Origin: JAXLRU01 sp046330935
Lineage (GTDB): Bacteria; Actinomycetota; Actinomycetes; Actinomycetales; Kineosporiaceae
Reading direction: 5' to 3'
Length of the DNA: 64,000 nt
NCBI GenBank assembly: GCA_046330935.1
Contig: JAXLRU010000007.1
Coordinates: forward strand, 293,887-357,886
Program-made: the position numbers and the translations under genes
Notes under the pieces: generated by a model
Told to the model about the DNA's origin: nothing
The model's database searches: none
What the model saw: the letters and a program-made list of their open reading frames with translations, nothing else
In this document: one piece after another, positions 25,625-34,459 of the stretch
Numbering within the stretch: position 1 is the stretch's first letter
Layout: every line of letters begins with the position of its first letter

Positions 25625-26566
25625 TCAGGAGCGGACGGCGAGCGTCCCCGAAGCGTCGACGTCGAGGGTGAGCACGCGCCACGCCGCGCCCGCGACCCCC
25701 GCCACGGACTCCGCCTGAGCCCGCCCGGCCGCGAACACCAGGGCGGTCGGGCCCGCACCCGACACCACGGCCGCGAGCCCCTCGGCGCGCAGCCGGTGCA
25801 CGAGGTCGAGCGTGGCGGGCATGGCCGAGGTGCGCTGGAACTGGTGCAGGCGGTCCTCGGTGGCGGCCAGCAGCAAGGACGGGTCGCGGGTCAGCGCGTG
25901 GACGAGCAGGGCCGAGCGCCCCGCGTTGAACGCGGCGTCGGCGTGCGGCACGGTCGGGGGCAGCATGGCGCGCGCCTTCGACGTCGCCAGCACCTCCGAG
26001 GGGACGCAGGCGACGGCGACGACGTCGGGGTGGACCTCGAGCGAGACGGCGCGCGCCGGGCCGCCACCGGAGTCGACCCACGAGATGGTGAAGCCGCCGT
26101 AGACGGAGGCGGCGACGTTGTCGGGGTGCCCTTCGAAGCGGTCGGCGAGCTCGAGCACGGCCTGGCGGTCCAGCCGGGCGGGGTCGGCGAGCATGCCCTG
26201 CGCCGCCACCAGCCCGCCGACGGCGGCCGACGCCGACGAGCCGAGCCCTCGCCCGTGCGGGATGACGTTGCGGCACTGCAGCCGCAGGCCGCAGGGGCCC
26301 ACCCCGGCGTGCGTCAGCCCGGCACGCAGGGCGCGCACGACCAGGTGGTCCTCGTCGAGCGGCACCTCGGCGGCACCCTCGCCCTCCACCTCGACGACGA
26401 GGCCCGCCGCCGGCGGCAGCGGCTCGGCGACGATCTCGTCGTAGAGGCCGAGCGCCAGCCCGAGGCTGTCGAAGCCCGGGCCGAGGTTGGCCGACGACGC
26501 CGGAACCCGCACGGTGACGGGCCCGGGGCGCAGCCCGGCGGGCAGATGGTCGTCGCCGGCGCCCAC
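25625..26566 (-). CDS. thrB: Homoserine kinase
   Basis: A 313-residue GHMP kinase that phosphorylates homoserine for threonine synthesis. The N-terminal VRVPASSANLGPGFDSLGLAL and the ATP-binding loop HGRGLGSSASAAVGGL are diagnostic; the C-terminal GAGPTALVFA is the third GHMP motif. GTG 26566 begins one base after the thrC stop, so translation is coupled. Confidence 0.96.
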   Translation of the reverse strand: MGAGDDHLPAGLRPGPVTVRVPASSANLGPGFDSLGLALGLYDEIVAEPLPPAAGLVVEVEGEGAAEVPLDEDHLVVRALRAGLTHAGVGPCGLRLQCRNVIPHGRGLGSSASAAVGGLVAAQGMLADPARLDRQAVLELADRFEGHPDNVAASVYGGFTISWVDSGGGPARAVSLEVHPDVVAVACVPSEVLATSKARAMLPPTVPHADAAFNAGRSALLVHALTRDPSLLLAATEDRLHQFQRTSAMPATLDLVHRLRAEGLAAVVSGAGPTALVFAAGRAQAESVAGVAGAAWRVLTLDVDASGTLAVRS

Positions 26567-26567
26567 C

Positions 26568-27677
26568 TCAGGCGTCCAGGCCGATGGCGCGGGCGGTGCT
26601 GACGGCGTCCACCGGCACGCGGACCGGCTGCACCTCGGTGCCGTCGGCGGTGCGCAGCGCCCACTGCGGGTCCTTGAGCCCGTGCCCGGTCACCGTGCAC
26701 ACGATCACCTGGCCGGGATCGACCTGCCCGGCCTCGTACCGCTTGACCAGGCCGGCCACGCTGGCGGCGGAGGCGGGCTCGACGAACACGCCCTCCTGGG
26801 CCGAGAGCAACCGGTGCGCGGCGAGGATCTCCTCGTCGGTGACGGCCTCGATGACGCCCCCGGACTCCTCGCGCGCGGCGATCGCCTGCTGCCAGGAGGC
26901 GGGGTTGCCGATCCGGATCGCCGTGGCGATCGTCTCGGGGTGGTCCACCGGGTGGCCCTCGACGATCGGGGCGGACCCGGCGGCCTGGAACCCCCACATC
27001 CGCGGACGGTGCGAGGCGGGGCCGAAGGAGCCGTCGGCGGAGGCGACCCGACCCTCGCCGGTCGCCTGGTACTCGGTGTAGCCCTTCCAGTACGCCGTGA
27101 TGTTGCCGGCGTTACCCACGGGCAGGCAGTGGATGTCGGGGGCGTCGCCGAGCATGTCCACGACCTCGAAGGACGCCGTCTTCTGGCCCTCGATGCGCGC
27201 CGGGTTCACCGAGTTGACCAGCTCGACCGGGTAGGACTCGGCGAGCTTTCGCGCCAGGGTGAGGCAGTCGTCGAAGTTGCCGTCGACCTGCAGCAGGGTG
27301 GCCCCGTGGGCGATGGCCTGGCTGAGCTTGCCCATCGCGATCTTGCCGTCGGGCACGAGCACGGCGCAGGACATGCCCGCCGCCGTCGCGTAGGCGGCGG
27401 CCGCGGCCGAGGTGTTGCCGGTGCTCGCGCAGATGACCGCCTTGGCGCCGTTCTGGGCCGCGATCGAGATGGCCATGGTCATCCCGCGGTCCTTGAACGA
27501 CCCGGTCGGGTTGGCGCCCTCGAACTTCAGCCACACCTCGCAGCCGAGCCGCTGCGACAGCGTGTGCGCGGCGATCAGCGGCGTGCCGCCCTCGCGCAGG
27601 GTGACCACGGGCGTGCGGTCGGAGACCGCCAGCCGGTCGCGGTACTCCTCGATGACACCCCGCCACTGGTGGGCCAT
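26568..27677 (-). CDS. thrC: Threonine synthase
   Basis: A 369-residue fold-type II PLP enzyme forming threonine from O-phosphohomoserine. The PLP lysine is in NPTGSFKDRGMTMA, and the phosphate-binding Gly-rich loop is in LPVGNAGNITAYW. The ATG overlaps the hom stop by one base (TGATG) and thrB follows directly, giving a hom-thrC-thrB operon. Confidence 0.96.
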   Translation of the reverse strand: MAHQWRGVIEEYRDRLAVSDRTPVVTLREGGTPLIAAHTLSQRLGCEVWLKFEGANPTGSFKDRGMTMAISIAAQNGAKAVICASTGNTSAAAAAYATAAGMSCAVLVPDGKIAMGKLSQAIAHGATLLQVDGNFDDCLTLARKLAESYPVELVNSVNPARIEGQKTASFEVVDMLGDAPDIHCLPVGNAGNITAYWKGYTEYQATGEGRVASADGSFGPASHRPRMWGFQAAGSAPIVEGHPVDHPETIATAIRIGNPASWQQAIAAREESGGVIEAVTDEEILAAHRLLSAQEGVFVEPASAASVAGLVKRYEAGQVDPGQVIVCTVTGHGLKDPQWALRTADGTEVQPVRVPVDAVSTARAIGLDA

Positions 27678-28999
27678 CAGTTCTCACCTTCCACGCGCAT
27701 GACGCTGGCCACCGAGTCGACCACGCCGAGTTCCGCCAGATCCTCCACCGTCGCCGCGAGTGCGGCGTCGGGAGCCGTGTGCGTGACGATCACCAGGGCG
27801 GCACGGCCCGCGCCGTGGGCGTCGCCCGCCCGGGACCCGTCGATCTGCTGCTGGCGCACCGTGTCGATCGAGACGTCGTGCGCCGCGAACACCGCCGCCA
27901 CCTGGGCGAGCACGCCCGGCCGGTCGGCCACGTCGAGGCTGACGTGGTAGCGCGTCGCGACCTCGGCCATCGTCCGGACCGGCAGGTCGGCGTAGGCCGA
28001 CTCCCCCGGCCCGCGCCCGCCGGCGACCCGGTGCCGCGCCACGGTGACGACGTCGCCGAGGACGGCGCTGGCCGTCGCCTGACCGCCCGCACCACGCCCG
28101 TAGAACATCAGCTCGCCCGCGGCCTCGGCCTCGACGAATACCGCGTTGTACGCCTCGCGGACACCCGCCAGCGGGTGCGAGGTGGGGATCATCGCGGGGT
28201 GCACCCGCACGGAGACGCCCTCGGCGCCCCGGGCGTCGATCGTGCGCTCGCAGATCGCGAGCAGCTTCACGACGGCGTTCATCGCCTTCGCGGAGGCCAC
28301 GTCGGCGGCGGTCACGCCCGTGATCCCCTCACGGTGGACGTCGGCGGCGCTGACCCGGGTGTGGAACGCCAGGGAGGCGAGGATCGCGGCCTTGGCCGCG
28401 GCGTCGAACCCCTCGACGTCGGCGGTGGGGTCGGCCTCGGCGTAGCCGAGCGCCTGCGCCTGCGCGACGGCCTCGGCGAAGGACTGGCCGGTGGTGTCCA
28501 TCTTGTCGAGGACGTAGTTCGTGGTGCCGTTGACGATGCCGAGCACGCGGCGCACGCGGTCACCGACCAGCGACTCGCGCAGCGGGCGCAGCAGCGGGAT
28601 CGCCCCGGCGACGGCGGCCTCGTAGTAGAGGTCGACGCCGTGCTGGGCGGCGGCCGCGTAGAGGGTCGGGCCGTCCTCGGCGAGCAGCGCCTTGTTGGCG
28701 GTGACGACGGCCGCACCCGCGGACATCGCCTCGAGGATCAGCGTGCGGGCGGGCTCGATCCCGCCGATCACCTCGATCACGACGTCGGCGCGCTTGACCA
28801 GCTCGACGGCGTCGGTCGTGAACAACGACTCGGGCAGGTCGAGGTCGCGCTCGCGCCCCAGGCGCCGCACGGCGATGCCGACGAGCTCCAGGGGCGCGCC
28901 CACGCGGTGCGCCAGCTCGCTGGCGTGCGTCGTGAGCAGGCGCGCCACCTCGGTCCCGACGACGCCGCATCCGAGCAGCGCCACCTTCAGCGGCTCCAC
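27677..28999 (-). CDS. hom: Homoserine dehydrogenase
   Basis: A 440-residue enzyme reducing aspartate semialdehyde to homoserine. It has an N-terminal NAD(P) fold (VALLGCGVVGTEVARLL), the catalytic part (VLGIVNGTTNYVLDKM; GYAEADPTADVEGFDAA), and a C-terminal ACT domain (YHVSLDVADRPGVLAQVAAVF) that in the family mediates threonine feedback. GTG 28999 has AGGAG five bases upstream. No threonine-rich leader peptide was found upstream. Confidence 0.96.
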   Translation of the reverse strand: MEPLKVALLGCGVVGTEVARLLTTHASELAHRVGAPLELVGIAVRRLGRERDLDLPESLFTTDAVELVKRADVVIEVIGGIEPARTLILEAMSAGAAVVTANKALLAEDGPTLYAAAAQHGVDLYYEAAVAGAIPLLRPLRESLVGDRVRRVLGIVNGTTNYVLDKMDTTGQSFAEAVAQAQALGYAEADPTADVEGFDAAAKAAILASLAFHTRVSAADVHREGITGVTAADVASAKAMNAVVKLLAICERTIDARGAEGVSVRVHPAMIPTSHPLAGVREAYNAVFVEAEAAGELMFYGRGAGGQATASAVLGDVVTVARHRVAGGRGPGESAYADLPVRTMAEVATRYHVSLDVADRPGVLAQVAAVFAAHDVSIDTVRQQQIDGSRAGDAHGAGRAALVIVTHTAPDAALAATVEDLAELGVVDSVASVMRVEGEN

Positions 29000-29148
29000 G
29001 TCCACTCCTCTCCGCACCCGGCCACGTGCCGGCTGCACCACGACTCCCCCGCGCCCACCCGTCCCGGGCGGCACGCATCCTGCCCCATCGCAGGGCCTCG
29101 GCGTCCGGCCGTCCGCCCTTCAGCGTCCGGAGCGGACGATTCGACCGC

Positions 29149-30582
29149 TCACCCCATGTCGAGGGCGAGCAGGTCCTCCTCCGTCTCGCGCCGCACGAGC
29201 ACTCGCGCACCGCCGTCGCGCACCGCGATCACGGGCGGTCGGGGCACGTGGTTGTACTGGCTGGCCATGCTGCGGCAGTACGCGCCGGTGGCCGGGACGG
29301 CGAGCAGGTCGCCGGGCGCGACGTCCCCGGGGAGGAACTCGTCGCGCACGACGACGTCGCCGCTCTCACAGTGCTTGCCGACCACCCGCGCGAGCACCGG
29401 CGGCGCTTCGGAGGCGCGGGAGGCGAGCGTGCAGGAGTAGTCGGCGTCGTACAGGGCCGTGCGGATGTTGTCGCTCATGCCGCCGTCGACCGCGACGTAG
29501 GTGCGCACCGCGCCCGACGCGTCGACCTGGACCGGCTTGACCGTGCCCACCGTGTACAGCGTGAACGTGCTCGGCCCGGCGATCGCGCGGCCCGGCTCGA
29601 TCGAGACGTGCGGGACGGCGATGCCCAGCGTCGCGCACTCGCGGGCGACGATCCCGGCGAGCTGCTCGGCGAGCGCCTTGGGCTCCAGCGGGTCGTGCTC
29701 GCTGGTGTAGGCGATACCGAACCCGCCGCCGAGGTCGATCTCGGGCATCTCGTAGCCGTGCTCGCGCGCGACCTGAGCGTGCAGGCTCAGGAGTCGGCGG
29801 GCCGAGACCTCGAACCCCGAGGTGTCGAAGATCTGCGAGCCCACGTGGCTGTGCAGGCCCAGCAGGCGCACGCGGTCGCCGGCCTCGAGGAGCATCCGCA
29901 CGGCCTGCGCGGCCTGGCCGCCGGCCAGCGACAGCCCGAACTTCTGGTCCTCGTGGGACGTCGCGATGTACTCGTGGGTGTGGGCCTCGACGCCCACGGT
30001 GACGCGGATCATCACCGGGGCCACGACGCCGAGCCGCTCGGCGATCTCGACGACGCGGGCGATCTCGGTGAACGAGTCGACGACGATCCGCCCGACGCCC
30101 GCCGTCAGCGCCCGCTCGAGCTCGGCGACGGACTTGTTGTTGCCGTGCAGGGCCAGCCGGGCGGCGGGCATGCCCCCGGCCAGGGCGACGGCGAGCTCAC
30201 CGCCCGAGCAGACGTCGAGGCACAGGCCGTCCTCGGCCAGCCAGCCCGCGACGGCGCGGCAGAGGAACGCCTTGCCCGCGTAGTACACGTCGGCACCCGC
30301 GAGGCCGTCGAAGGCCAGGGCGAACGCGTCGCGGAACGCCGCGGCGCGGGCGCGGAAGTCGACCTCGTCGAGGACGTAGGCCGGCGTGCCGTACTCGGCG
30401 GCCAGCGCGTCGACCGACCAGCCGCCGACGGCCAGGACGCCGTCCCCGCGCCGCCGGACGCCGGACGCCCACACCGTGGGCAGCAAACCGTTGACGTCGG
30501 CCGGGGGGCGCAGCCACGCGGGGACCGTGGCGACGCCGCCGTACCCGGGGGCGTGCAGCGCCCCCGCCTCGTGTGCGGACAC
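29149..30582 (-). CDS. lysA: Diaminopimelate decarboxylase
   Basis: A 477-residue fold-type III PLP enzyme, last step of lysine synthesis. The PLP lysine is in VYYAGKAFLCRA, the Gly-rich phosphate site in EIDLGGGFGIAYT, and substrate residues in EPGRAIAGPS and the C-terminal ESGDVV/GAYCRSMASQYN. GTG 30582 has GAGGAG 7 nt upstream and lies 12 nt after argS. The gap to hom is 149 bp, so these may form one leftward operon. Confidence 0.96.
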   Translation of the reverse strand: MSAHEAGALHAPGYGGVATVPAWLRPPADVNGLLPTVWASGVRRRGDGVLAVGGWSVDALAAEYGTPAYVLDEVDFRARAAAFRDAFALAFDGLAGADVYYAGKAFLCRAVAGWLAEDGLCLDVCSGGELAVALAGGMPAARLALHGNNKSVAELERALTAGVGRIVVDSFTEIARVVEIAERLGVVAPVMIRVTVGVEAHTHEYIATSHEDQKFGLSLAGGQAAQAVRMLLEAGDRVRLLGLHSHVGSQIFDTSGFEVSARRLLSLHAQVAREHGYEMPEIDLGGGFGIAYTSEHDPLEPKALAEQLAGIVARECATLGIAVPHVSIEPGRAIAGPSTFTLYTVGTVKPVQVDASGAVRTYVAVDGGMSDNIRTALYDADYSCTLASRASEAPPVLARVVGKHCESGDVVVRDEFLPGDVAPGDLLAVPATGAYCRSMASQYNHVPRPPVIAVRDGGARVLVRRETEEDLLALDMG

Positions 30583-30593
30583 CGATCCGCTCC

Positions 30594-32264
30594 TCACATG
30601 CTCTCGGGCGCGCTGACGCCCAGCAGGGACAGTCCGTTGGCGAACGTGGTGCGCGCGGCCTCGTTGAGCCACAGGCGCGTGTGGTGGACGCTGCTCACCG
30701 GGTCCTCGCCCTGGGGCGTGACGCGGCAGGCGTCGTACCACTTGTGGAAGTGGCCGGCCAGCTCCTCGAGGTAGCGGGCCACCCGGTGCGGCTCGCGCAG
30801 CTCGGCGGCCTGAGCCACGACGCGCGGGAACTCCCCCAGCGCCGCCAGCAGGACGGCGTCGGCGTCCTGGTCCAGCAGCGCGGGCTCGAAGCCGCCCTCG
30901 CGCGTCACCCCGTGCGCCGCCGCGTTGCGGCCGACCCCGCAGGTGCGGGCGTGCGCGTACTGCACGTAGTAGACGGGGTTGTCGTTGGTGCGCTTGGTCA
31001 GCAGGTCGAGGTCGATGTCGATCGAGGAATCGGCCGAGGACCGGGCCAGCGCGTACCGCGCCGCGTCGACCCCGACGGCCTCGACCAGGTCCTCCAGCGT
31101 GACGACGGTGCCCGCCCGCTTGGACATCCGCACCGGCTCGCCGTCCTTGAGCAGGTTGACCAGCTGCCCGATGAGCAGCTCGAGGTTCACCCCGGGGGTG
31201 TCCCCGAACGCGGCGCACATGGCCATCATCCGGCCGATGTAGCCGTGGTGGTCGGCACCCAGCATGATGATCACGCGGTCGAAGCCGCGCTCGCGCTTGT
31301 CGAGGTAGTAGGCGACGTCGCCGGCGAAGTACGCGGCCTCGCCGTCGGACTTGATCAGGACGCGGTCCTTGTCGTCCCCGAACTGCGTCGAGGTCAGCCA
31401 GACGGCGCCGTCGCGGTCCTCGATGTGCCCCAGCGCGCGCAGCCGCTCGATCGCCTGCGCCACCCGCCCGGAGGAGTGCAACGAGTTCTCGTGGAAGTAC
31501 ACGTCGAAGTCGACGCCGAAGTCGTGCAGCGTCTGCTTGATCTCGCCGAACATCAGCTCGACGCCGCGGGCCCGGAACGCCTCCTGCGCCTGCTCGTCGG
31601 GCAGGGACGCCGGATCGGGCTCCCCCGCGGCGAGCGCGTCGGCCTTCACCCGGGCGGCGATGTCCTCGATGTACTGGCCGCCGTAGCCGTCCTCGGGCAC
31701 CTCCAGGCCGCGGCCGCGCGCCAGCAGCGAACGGGCGAACCTGTCGATCTGCGCGCCGTGGTCGTTGAAGTAGTACTCGCGCGTCACCTCCGCGCCGCAG
31801 GCGGCGAGGATGCGGGCGAGGCTGTCGCCGACGGCGGCCCAGCGGGTGCCGCCGAGATGCATGGGGCCGGTCGGGTTGGCGGAGACGAACTCGAGGTTCA
31901 CCTTCTGGCCAGCGGCCGACGACGACGTCCCGTACACCGGCCCGGCCTCGACGATGGTGCGCGCCAGCTCTCCGGCGGCGGCGGCGTCCAGCACGATGTT
32001 GAGGAAGCCGGGGCCGGCGATGTCGACGCTCTTCACCCCGGGCACCGCGGACAGGCGCGCCGCGAGGACCCCGGCCACCTCACGCGGCGGGCGCCCGGCG
32101 GCCTTCGCCAGCTGCAGGGCGACGTTGGTGCTCCAGTCGCCGTGCTCGCGCTGCCTGGGTCGCTCCACCCGCACCTCGCCCGGCACGGCGACCGTGAGGT
32201 CACCGGCGTCGACGGCGTCGGCCAGGCAGGCCAGGATGGCGGCGGACAGTTCGGCGGGGGTCAC
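30594..32264 (-). CDS. argS: Arginyl-tRNA synthetase
   Basis: A 556-residue class I synthetase. It has the N-terminal Add-1 domain, the HIGH-equivalent NPTGPMHLGGTR, a canonical KMSKS-equivalent MSKRAGTVV, and the C-terminal anticodon-binding helical domain. GTG 32264 is preceded by TACCCT exactly 6 nt upstream, so the message is probably leaderless. argS next to lysA is a common actinobacterial order. Confidence 0.97.
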   Translation of the reverse strand: MTPAELSAAILACLADAVDAGDLTVAVPGEVRVERPRQREHGDWSTNVALQLAKAAGRPPREVAGVLAARLSAVPGVKSVDIAGPGFLNIVLDAAAAGELARTIVEAGPVYGTSSSAAGQKVNLEFVSANPTGPMHLGGTRWAAVGDSLARILAACGAEVTREYYFNDHGAQIDRFARSLLARGRGLEVPEDGYGGQYIEDIAARVKADALAAGEPDPASLPDEQAQEAFRARGVELMFGEIKQTLHDFGVDFDVYFHENSLHSSGRVAQAIERLRALGHIEDRDGAVWLTSTQFGDDKDRVLIKSDGEAAYFAGDVAYYLDKRERGFDRVIIMLGADHHGYIGRMMAMCAAFGDTPGVNLELLIGQLVNLLKDGEPVRMSKRAGTVVTLEDLVEAVGVDAARYALARSSADSSIDIDLDLLTKRTNDNPVYYVQYAHARTCGVGRNAAAHGVTREGGFEPALLDQDADAVLLAALGEFPRVVAQAAELREPHRVARYLEELAGHFHKWYDACRVTPQGEDPVSSVHHTRLWLNEAARTTFANGLSLLGVSAPESM

Positions 32265-32270
32265 CCGAGA

Positions 32271-32276
32271 AGGGTA
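32271..32276 (-). promoter_or_regulatory. -10 hexamer of argS
   Basis: TACCCT on the leftward strand, 6 nt before the GTG start; predicts a leaderless argS message. Confidence 0.5.
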
Positions 32277-32365
32277 TCGGCCCCGAGCAGGCGCCCGACG
32301 CGCAGTTTCCCGCCGTCCACAGGCGCGCCCGCGCCGTCGCGGACCTCCCCGCGCCGGGCCCGACG

Positions 32366-32371
32366 TACCAT
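32366..32371 (+). promoter_or_regulatory. -10 hexamer of the GntR gene
   Basis: TACCAT, exactly 6 nt before GTG 32378; predicts a leaderless message. Divergent from the argS promoter. Confidence 0.5.
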
Positions 32372-32377
32372 TCCCGC

Positions 32378-33139
32378 GTGAGCGAGGCGGGGACGACCGA
32401 CGTCGACGAGGTCATCGAGGGCAGTGCCGGGTCACCGCACGTGGGTGCGGCCCCCGCGGCACGCCCCGAGGGCCCCCTTCGCACCGCCCGCCGCGCCGGT
32501 CTGATCGACCAGGTGATCGCCCAGCTGCGTGAGCAGATCTCCAGCGGCCGGTGGCAGGTGGGCGACCGCATCCCCACCGAGGCCGAGCTCGCCGCCAGCA
32601 CCGGCACGAGCCGCAACACGGTCCGCGAGGCCGTCCAGTCGCTCGTCCACGCAGGGCTGCTGGACCGCCGCCAGGGGTCGGGCACCTACGTGACGGCCTC
32701 CAGCGAGCTGCAGGCCGCCGTCAGCCGCTCCGCCGACGGCGTCGGGCGCCGGCACGTGCTCGAGGTGCGCCGCGCGCTCGAGGTCGCGGCTGCGCGGATC
32801 GCCGCCACCCGCAGGACCCCCGAGGACGTCGCCCTGCTGCGCGACCTCCTCGCCCGCCGCTCGGAGCTGTTCGCCGCGGGCGACCTCGAGGCCGCGGTGT
32901 CCGTGGAGGTGCGGCTGCACCAGGCCGTCGGCTCGGCCACCCACAACCCGCTGCTCGCCGAGCTGTACGAGAACGTCCTGCACACCCTCCGCGACAACAT
33001 CGCCGCCAACATGGCGGCCTGGGGGCTCGACACCGACGAGCACGTCGCGCTGGTCGACGCGATCGAGGCCGGCGACCCCGACGCCGCCGCGCGAGAGATG
33101 GCCTGCTTCATCGACGAGCTGCTCGACGACGCAGGCTGA
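32378..33139 (+). CDS. FadR-type GntR-family transcription regulator
   Basis: A 253-residue regulator. After a 40-residue flexible start there is a winged helix (IDQVIAQLREQISSGRWQVGDRIPTEAELAA... in the family order, then SRNTVREAVQSLVHAGLL and RQGSGTYV). The C-terminal part is an all-helical FCD domain (VRRALEVAAARIAA; HQAVGSATHNPLLAELYENV; HVALVDAIEAGD) that commonly binds small organic acids through a metal. Target is unknown; the divergent neighbour is argS. Confidence 0.88.
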   Translation: MSEAGTTDVDEVIEGSAGSPHVGAAPAARPEGPLRTARRAGLIDQVIAQLREQISSGRWQVGDRIPTEAELAASTGTSRNTVREAVQSLVHAGLLDRRQGSGTYVTASSELQAAVSRSADGVGRRHVLEVRRALEVAAARIAATRRTPEDVALLRDLLARRSELFAAGDLEAAVSVEVRLHQAVGSATHNPLLAELYENVLHTLRDNIAANMAAWGLDTDEHVALVDAIEAGDPDAAAREMACFIDELLDDAG

Positions 33140-33224
33140 GCACCCGGCCCGAGCACGCCGGTCGATCACCACAGTCCAGCCCGACGGAGGCCCAACGGTT
33201 TCGCGGAGCGCGGGCAACGCCTGC

Positions 33225-33230
33225 TAGGGT
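33225..33230 (+). promoter_or_regulatory. Extended -10 of the tRNA-Arg gene
   Basis: TGC-TAGGGT lies about 15 bp before the mature tRNA 5' end, placing the start around 33237. Confidence 0.5.
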
Positions 33231-33244
33231 TTCGTCGTTCCCGA

Positions 33245-33316
33245 GCCCCCGTAGCTCAGGGGATAGAGCACCGCCCTCCGGAGGCGGGGGCGCAGGTTCG
33301 AATCCTGCCGGGGGCA
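33245..33316 (+). tRNA. tRNA-Arg (anticodon CCG)
   Basis: The cloverleaf is complete. Acceptor arm GCCCCCG pairs with CGGGGGC (33309-33315), D arm GCTC/GAGC, anticodon arm CCGCC/GGCGG with loop CTCCGGA, so the anticodon CCG (33278-33280) reads CGG. The T arm is GCAGG/CCTGC around TTCGAAT. The discriminator base is A at 33316. CCA is not encoded. Confidence 0.97.
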
Positions 33317-33333
33317 CACCGAGCATCACCTCA

Positions 33334-33357
33334 GGGCCAGGCTTTCGAGCCTGGCCC
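33334..33357 (+). terminator. tRNA-Arg terminator
   Basis: GGGCCAGGCT and AGCCTGGCCC form a perfect 10-bp stem closed by a TTCG tetraloop and followed by TTCGTGC. Confidence 0.85.
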
Positions 33358-33407
33358 TTCGTGCATTCCGGGGCACCCGGGCCTCCCGCGGCCGCGCGAG
33401 GGATCGC

Positions 33408-33413
33408 TACCAT
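33408..33413 (+). promoter_or_regulatory. -10 hexamer before a leaderless mini-frame
   Basis: TACCAT is exactly 6 nt before GTG 33420, the start of a 9-codon frame that stops just before the protease ATG. Confidence 0.5.
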
Positions 33414-33419
33414 CGCGGC

Positions 33420-33449
33420 GTGACCGAGCCGCTACCGAGGGCCCGCTGA
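33420..33449 (+). other. Nine-codon leader frame in frame with the protease
   Basis: GTG 33420 opens MTEPLPRAR and ends at TGA (33447-33449). ATG of the protease follows with no gap and in the same frame. This could be a leader peptide with reinitiation, or the true N-terminus interrupted by a nonsense change or sequence error. Confidence 0.35.
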
Positions 33450-34451
33450 ATGCCGGGACGACGAGCCGCAGGCTCCCCCGGCCCGGACCGACGCCGTCGT
33501 GGTGAGGCCTCCGCGAGCCGCCCGGTAGTCCCTGGGTGGGAGCGCGAGCGCCGGCACGCGTTCGCCGGTGCCGTGCTCGCCGACGGCAGCCGGCCGGCCC
33601 CCGACGTCGACACCCTCGACGACGGTGCGGGCCCCTGGGACCCGCGCTGGGCGGTCCTCGCGGCCTGTCCCGCAGCCGAGGCCGACCTCTCCCGGGCCCG
33701 CGCCCGTGGCGCCGCGGTGGGTGGTCACGGCCTGCCCTCGCAGCGCCGCCGCCCGGGACCGGTCGCGGTGTCGTGGGTCGAGGAGCTGCCGTGGACCGCG
33801 GTCGGCCGGGTCGACGTCCCCGGCGGGTGGGCCAGCGGCGTTCTCGTGGGGCCCCGGCACCTGCTGACGGCCAGCCACGTCGTGGCGTGGGAGGCGGCCT
33901 CGGCCGGCGAGGGCGACCCGCTGCGGCGCGTCGACGCCGGCTGGTTGCGCTTCGCCCCCGCCGCCTCCGGCGCGCTCACCCCCTACGGGTCCGCCTCGGG
34001 GCTGCGCGCCCTGGCGCCGCTGGCCGTCGTCCCGCCGACCATCGAGGCGCACGAGGAGCGCTACGACTACGCCGTCGTCGTCCTCGACTCTCGCATCGGT
34101 GAGGTCGCCGGGTGGCTGGCGGTCCGCCCCTACGAGGAGCGCTGGGACCGCGAGTCGCTGTGGACGCTGGCCGGCTACCGGGGCGAGGACGCGCTGTCGG
34201 CGCGGCCGGTGGCCGTCCCGCGGTTGGCGCTCCTGGGCCACGAGGGGCACAGCGACGACAGCCAGACGATCTACCACGACGCGCTGGCCGACGTCGGGTT
34301 GTCAGGTGGGCCGCTGCTGGGCCGCTGGCCGGGCGACGAGCATCCGAGCGTGGTGGCGGTGCAGAGCTGGTCCAACCAGTTCCTGTCCGGCGCGTGCGGC
34401 GGCCACAAGCTGGTGGAGCTGGTCGAGCGGGCGCGCGCCGAACACCCCTAG
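33450..34451 (+). CDS. Trypsin-like serine protease
   Basis: A 333-residue protein with a chymotrypsin-fold catalytic domain in its second half. The His is in LLTASHVVAWE (about 151), an Asp in YDYAVVVLDSR and the Ser in DVGLSGGPLLG, in the family order. The preceding ~125 residues are basic and Pro-rich, then unassigned. No signal peptide is visible, so a cytoplasmic role is likely, in contrast to secreted proteases. Lack of a nearby chaperone or inhibitor gene leaves substrate unknown. See the leader frame for the uncertain start. Confidence 0.75.
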   Translation: MPGRRAAGSPGPDRRRRGEASASRPVVPGWERERRHAFAGAVLADGSRPAPDVDTLDDGAGPWDPRWAVLAACPAAEADLSRARARGAAVGGHGLPSQRRRPGPVAVSWVEELPWTAVGRVDVPGGWASGVLVGPRHLLTASHVVAWEAASAGEGDPLRRVDAGWLRFAPAASGALTPYGSASGLRALAPLAVVPPTIEAHEERYDYAVVVLDSRIGEVAGWLAVRPYEERWDRESLWTLAGYRGEDALSARPVAVPRLALLGHEGHSDDSQTIYHDALADVGLSGGPLLGRWPGDEHPSVVAVQSWSNQFLSGACGGHKLVELVERARAEHP

Positions 34452-34459
34452 CGCGATCG

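Noticed and set aside
29000..29148. Possible threonine attenuator before hom
   Set aside because: No leader peptide rich in Thr or Ile codons and no alternative hairpins were found.
33245..33449. tRNA-Arg as an integration site for an island
   Set aside because: No integrase and no repeat of the tRNA 3' end was seen nearby.
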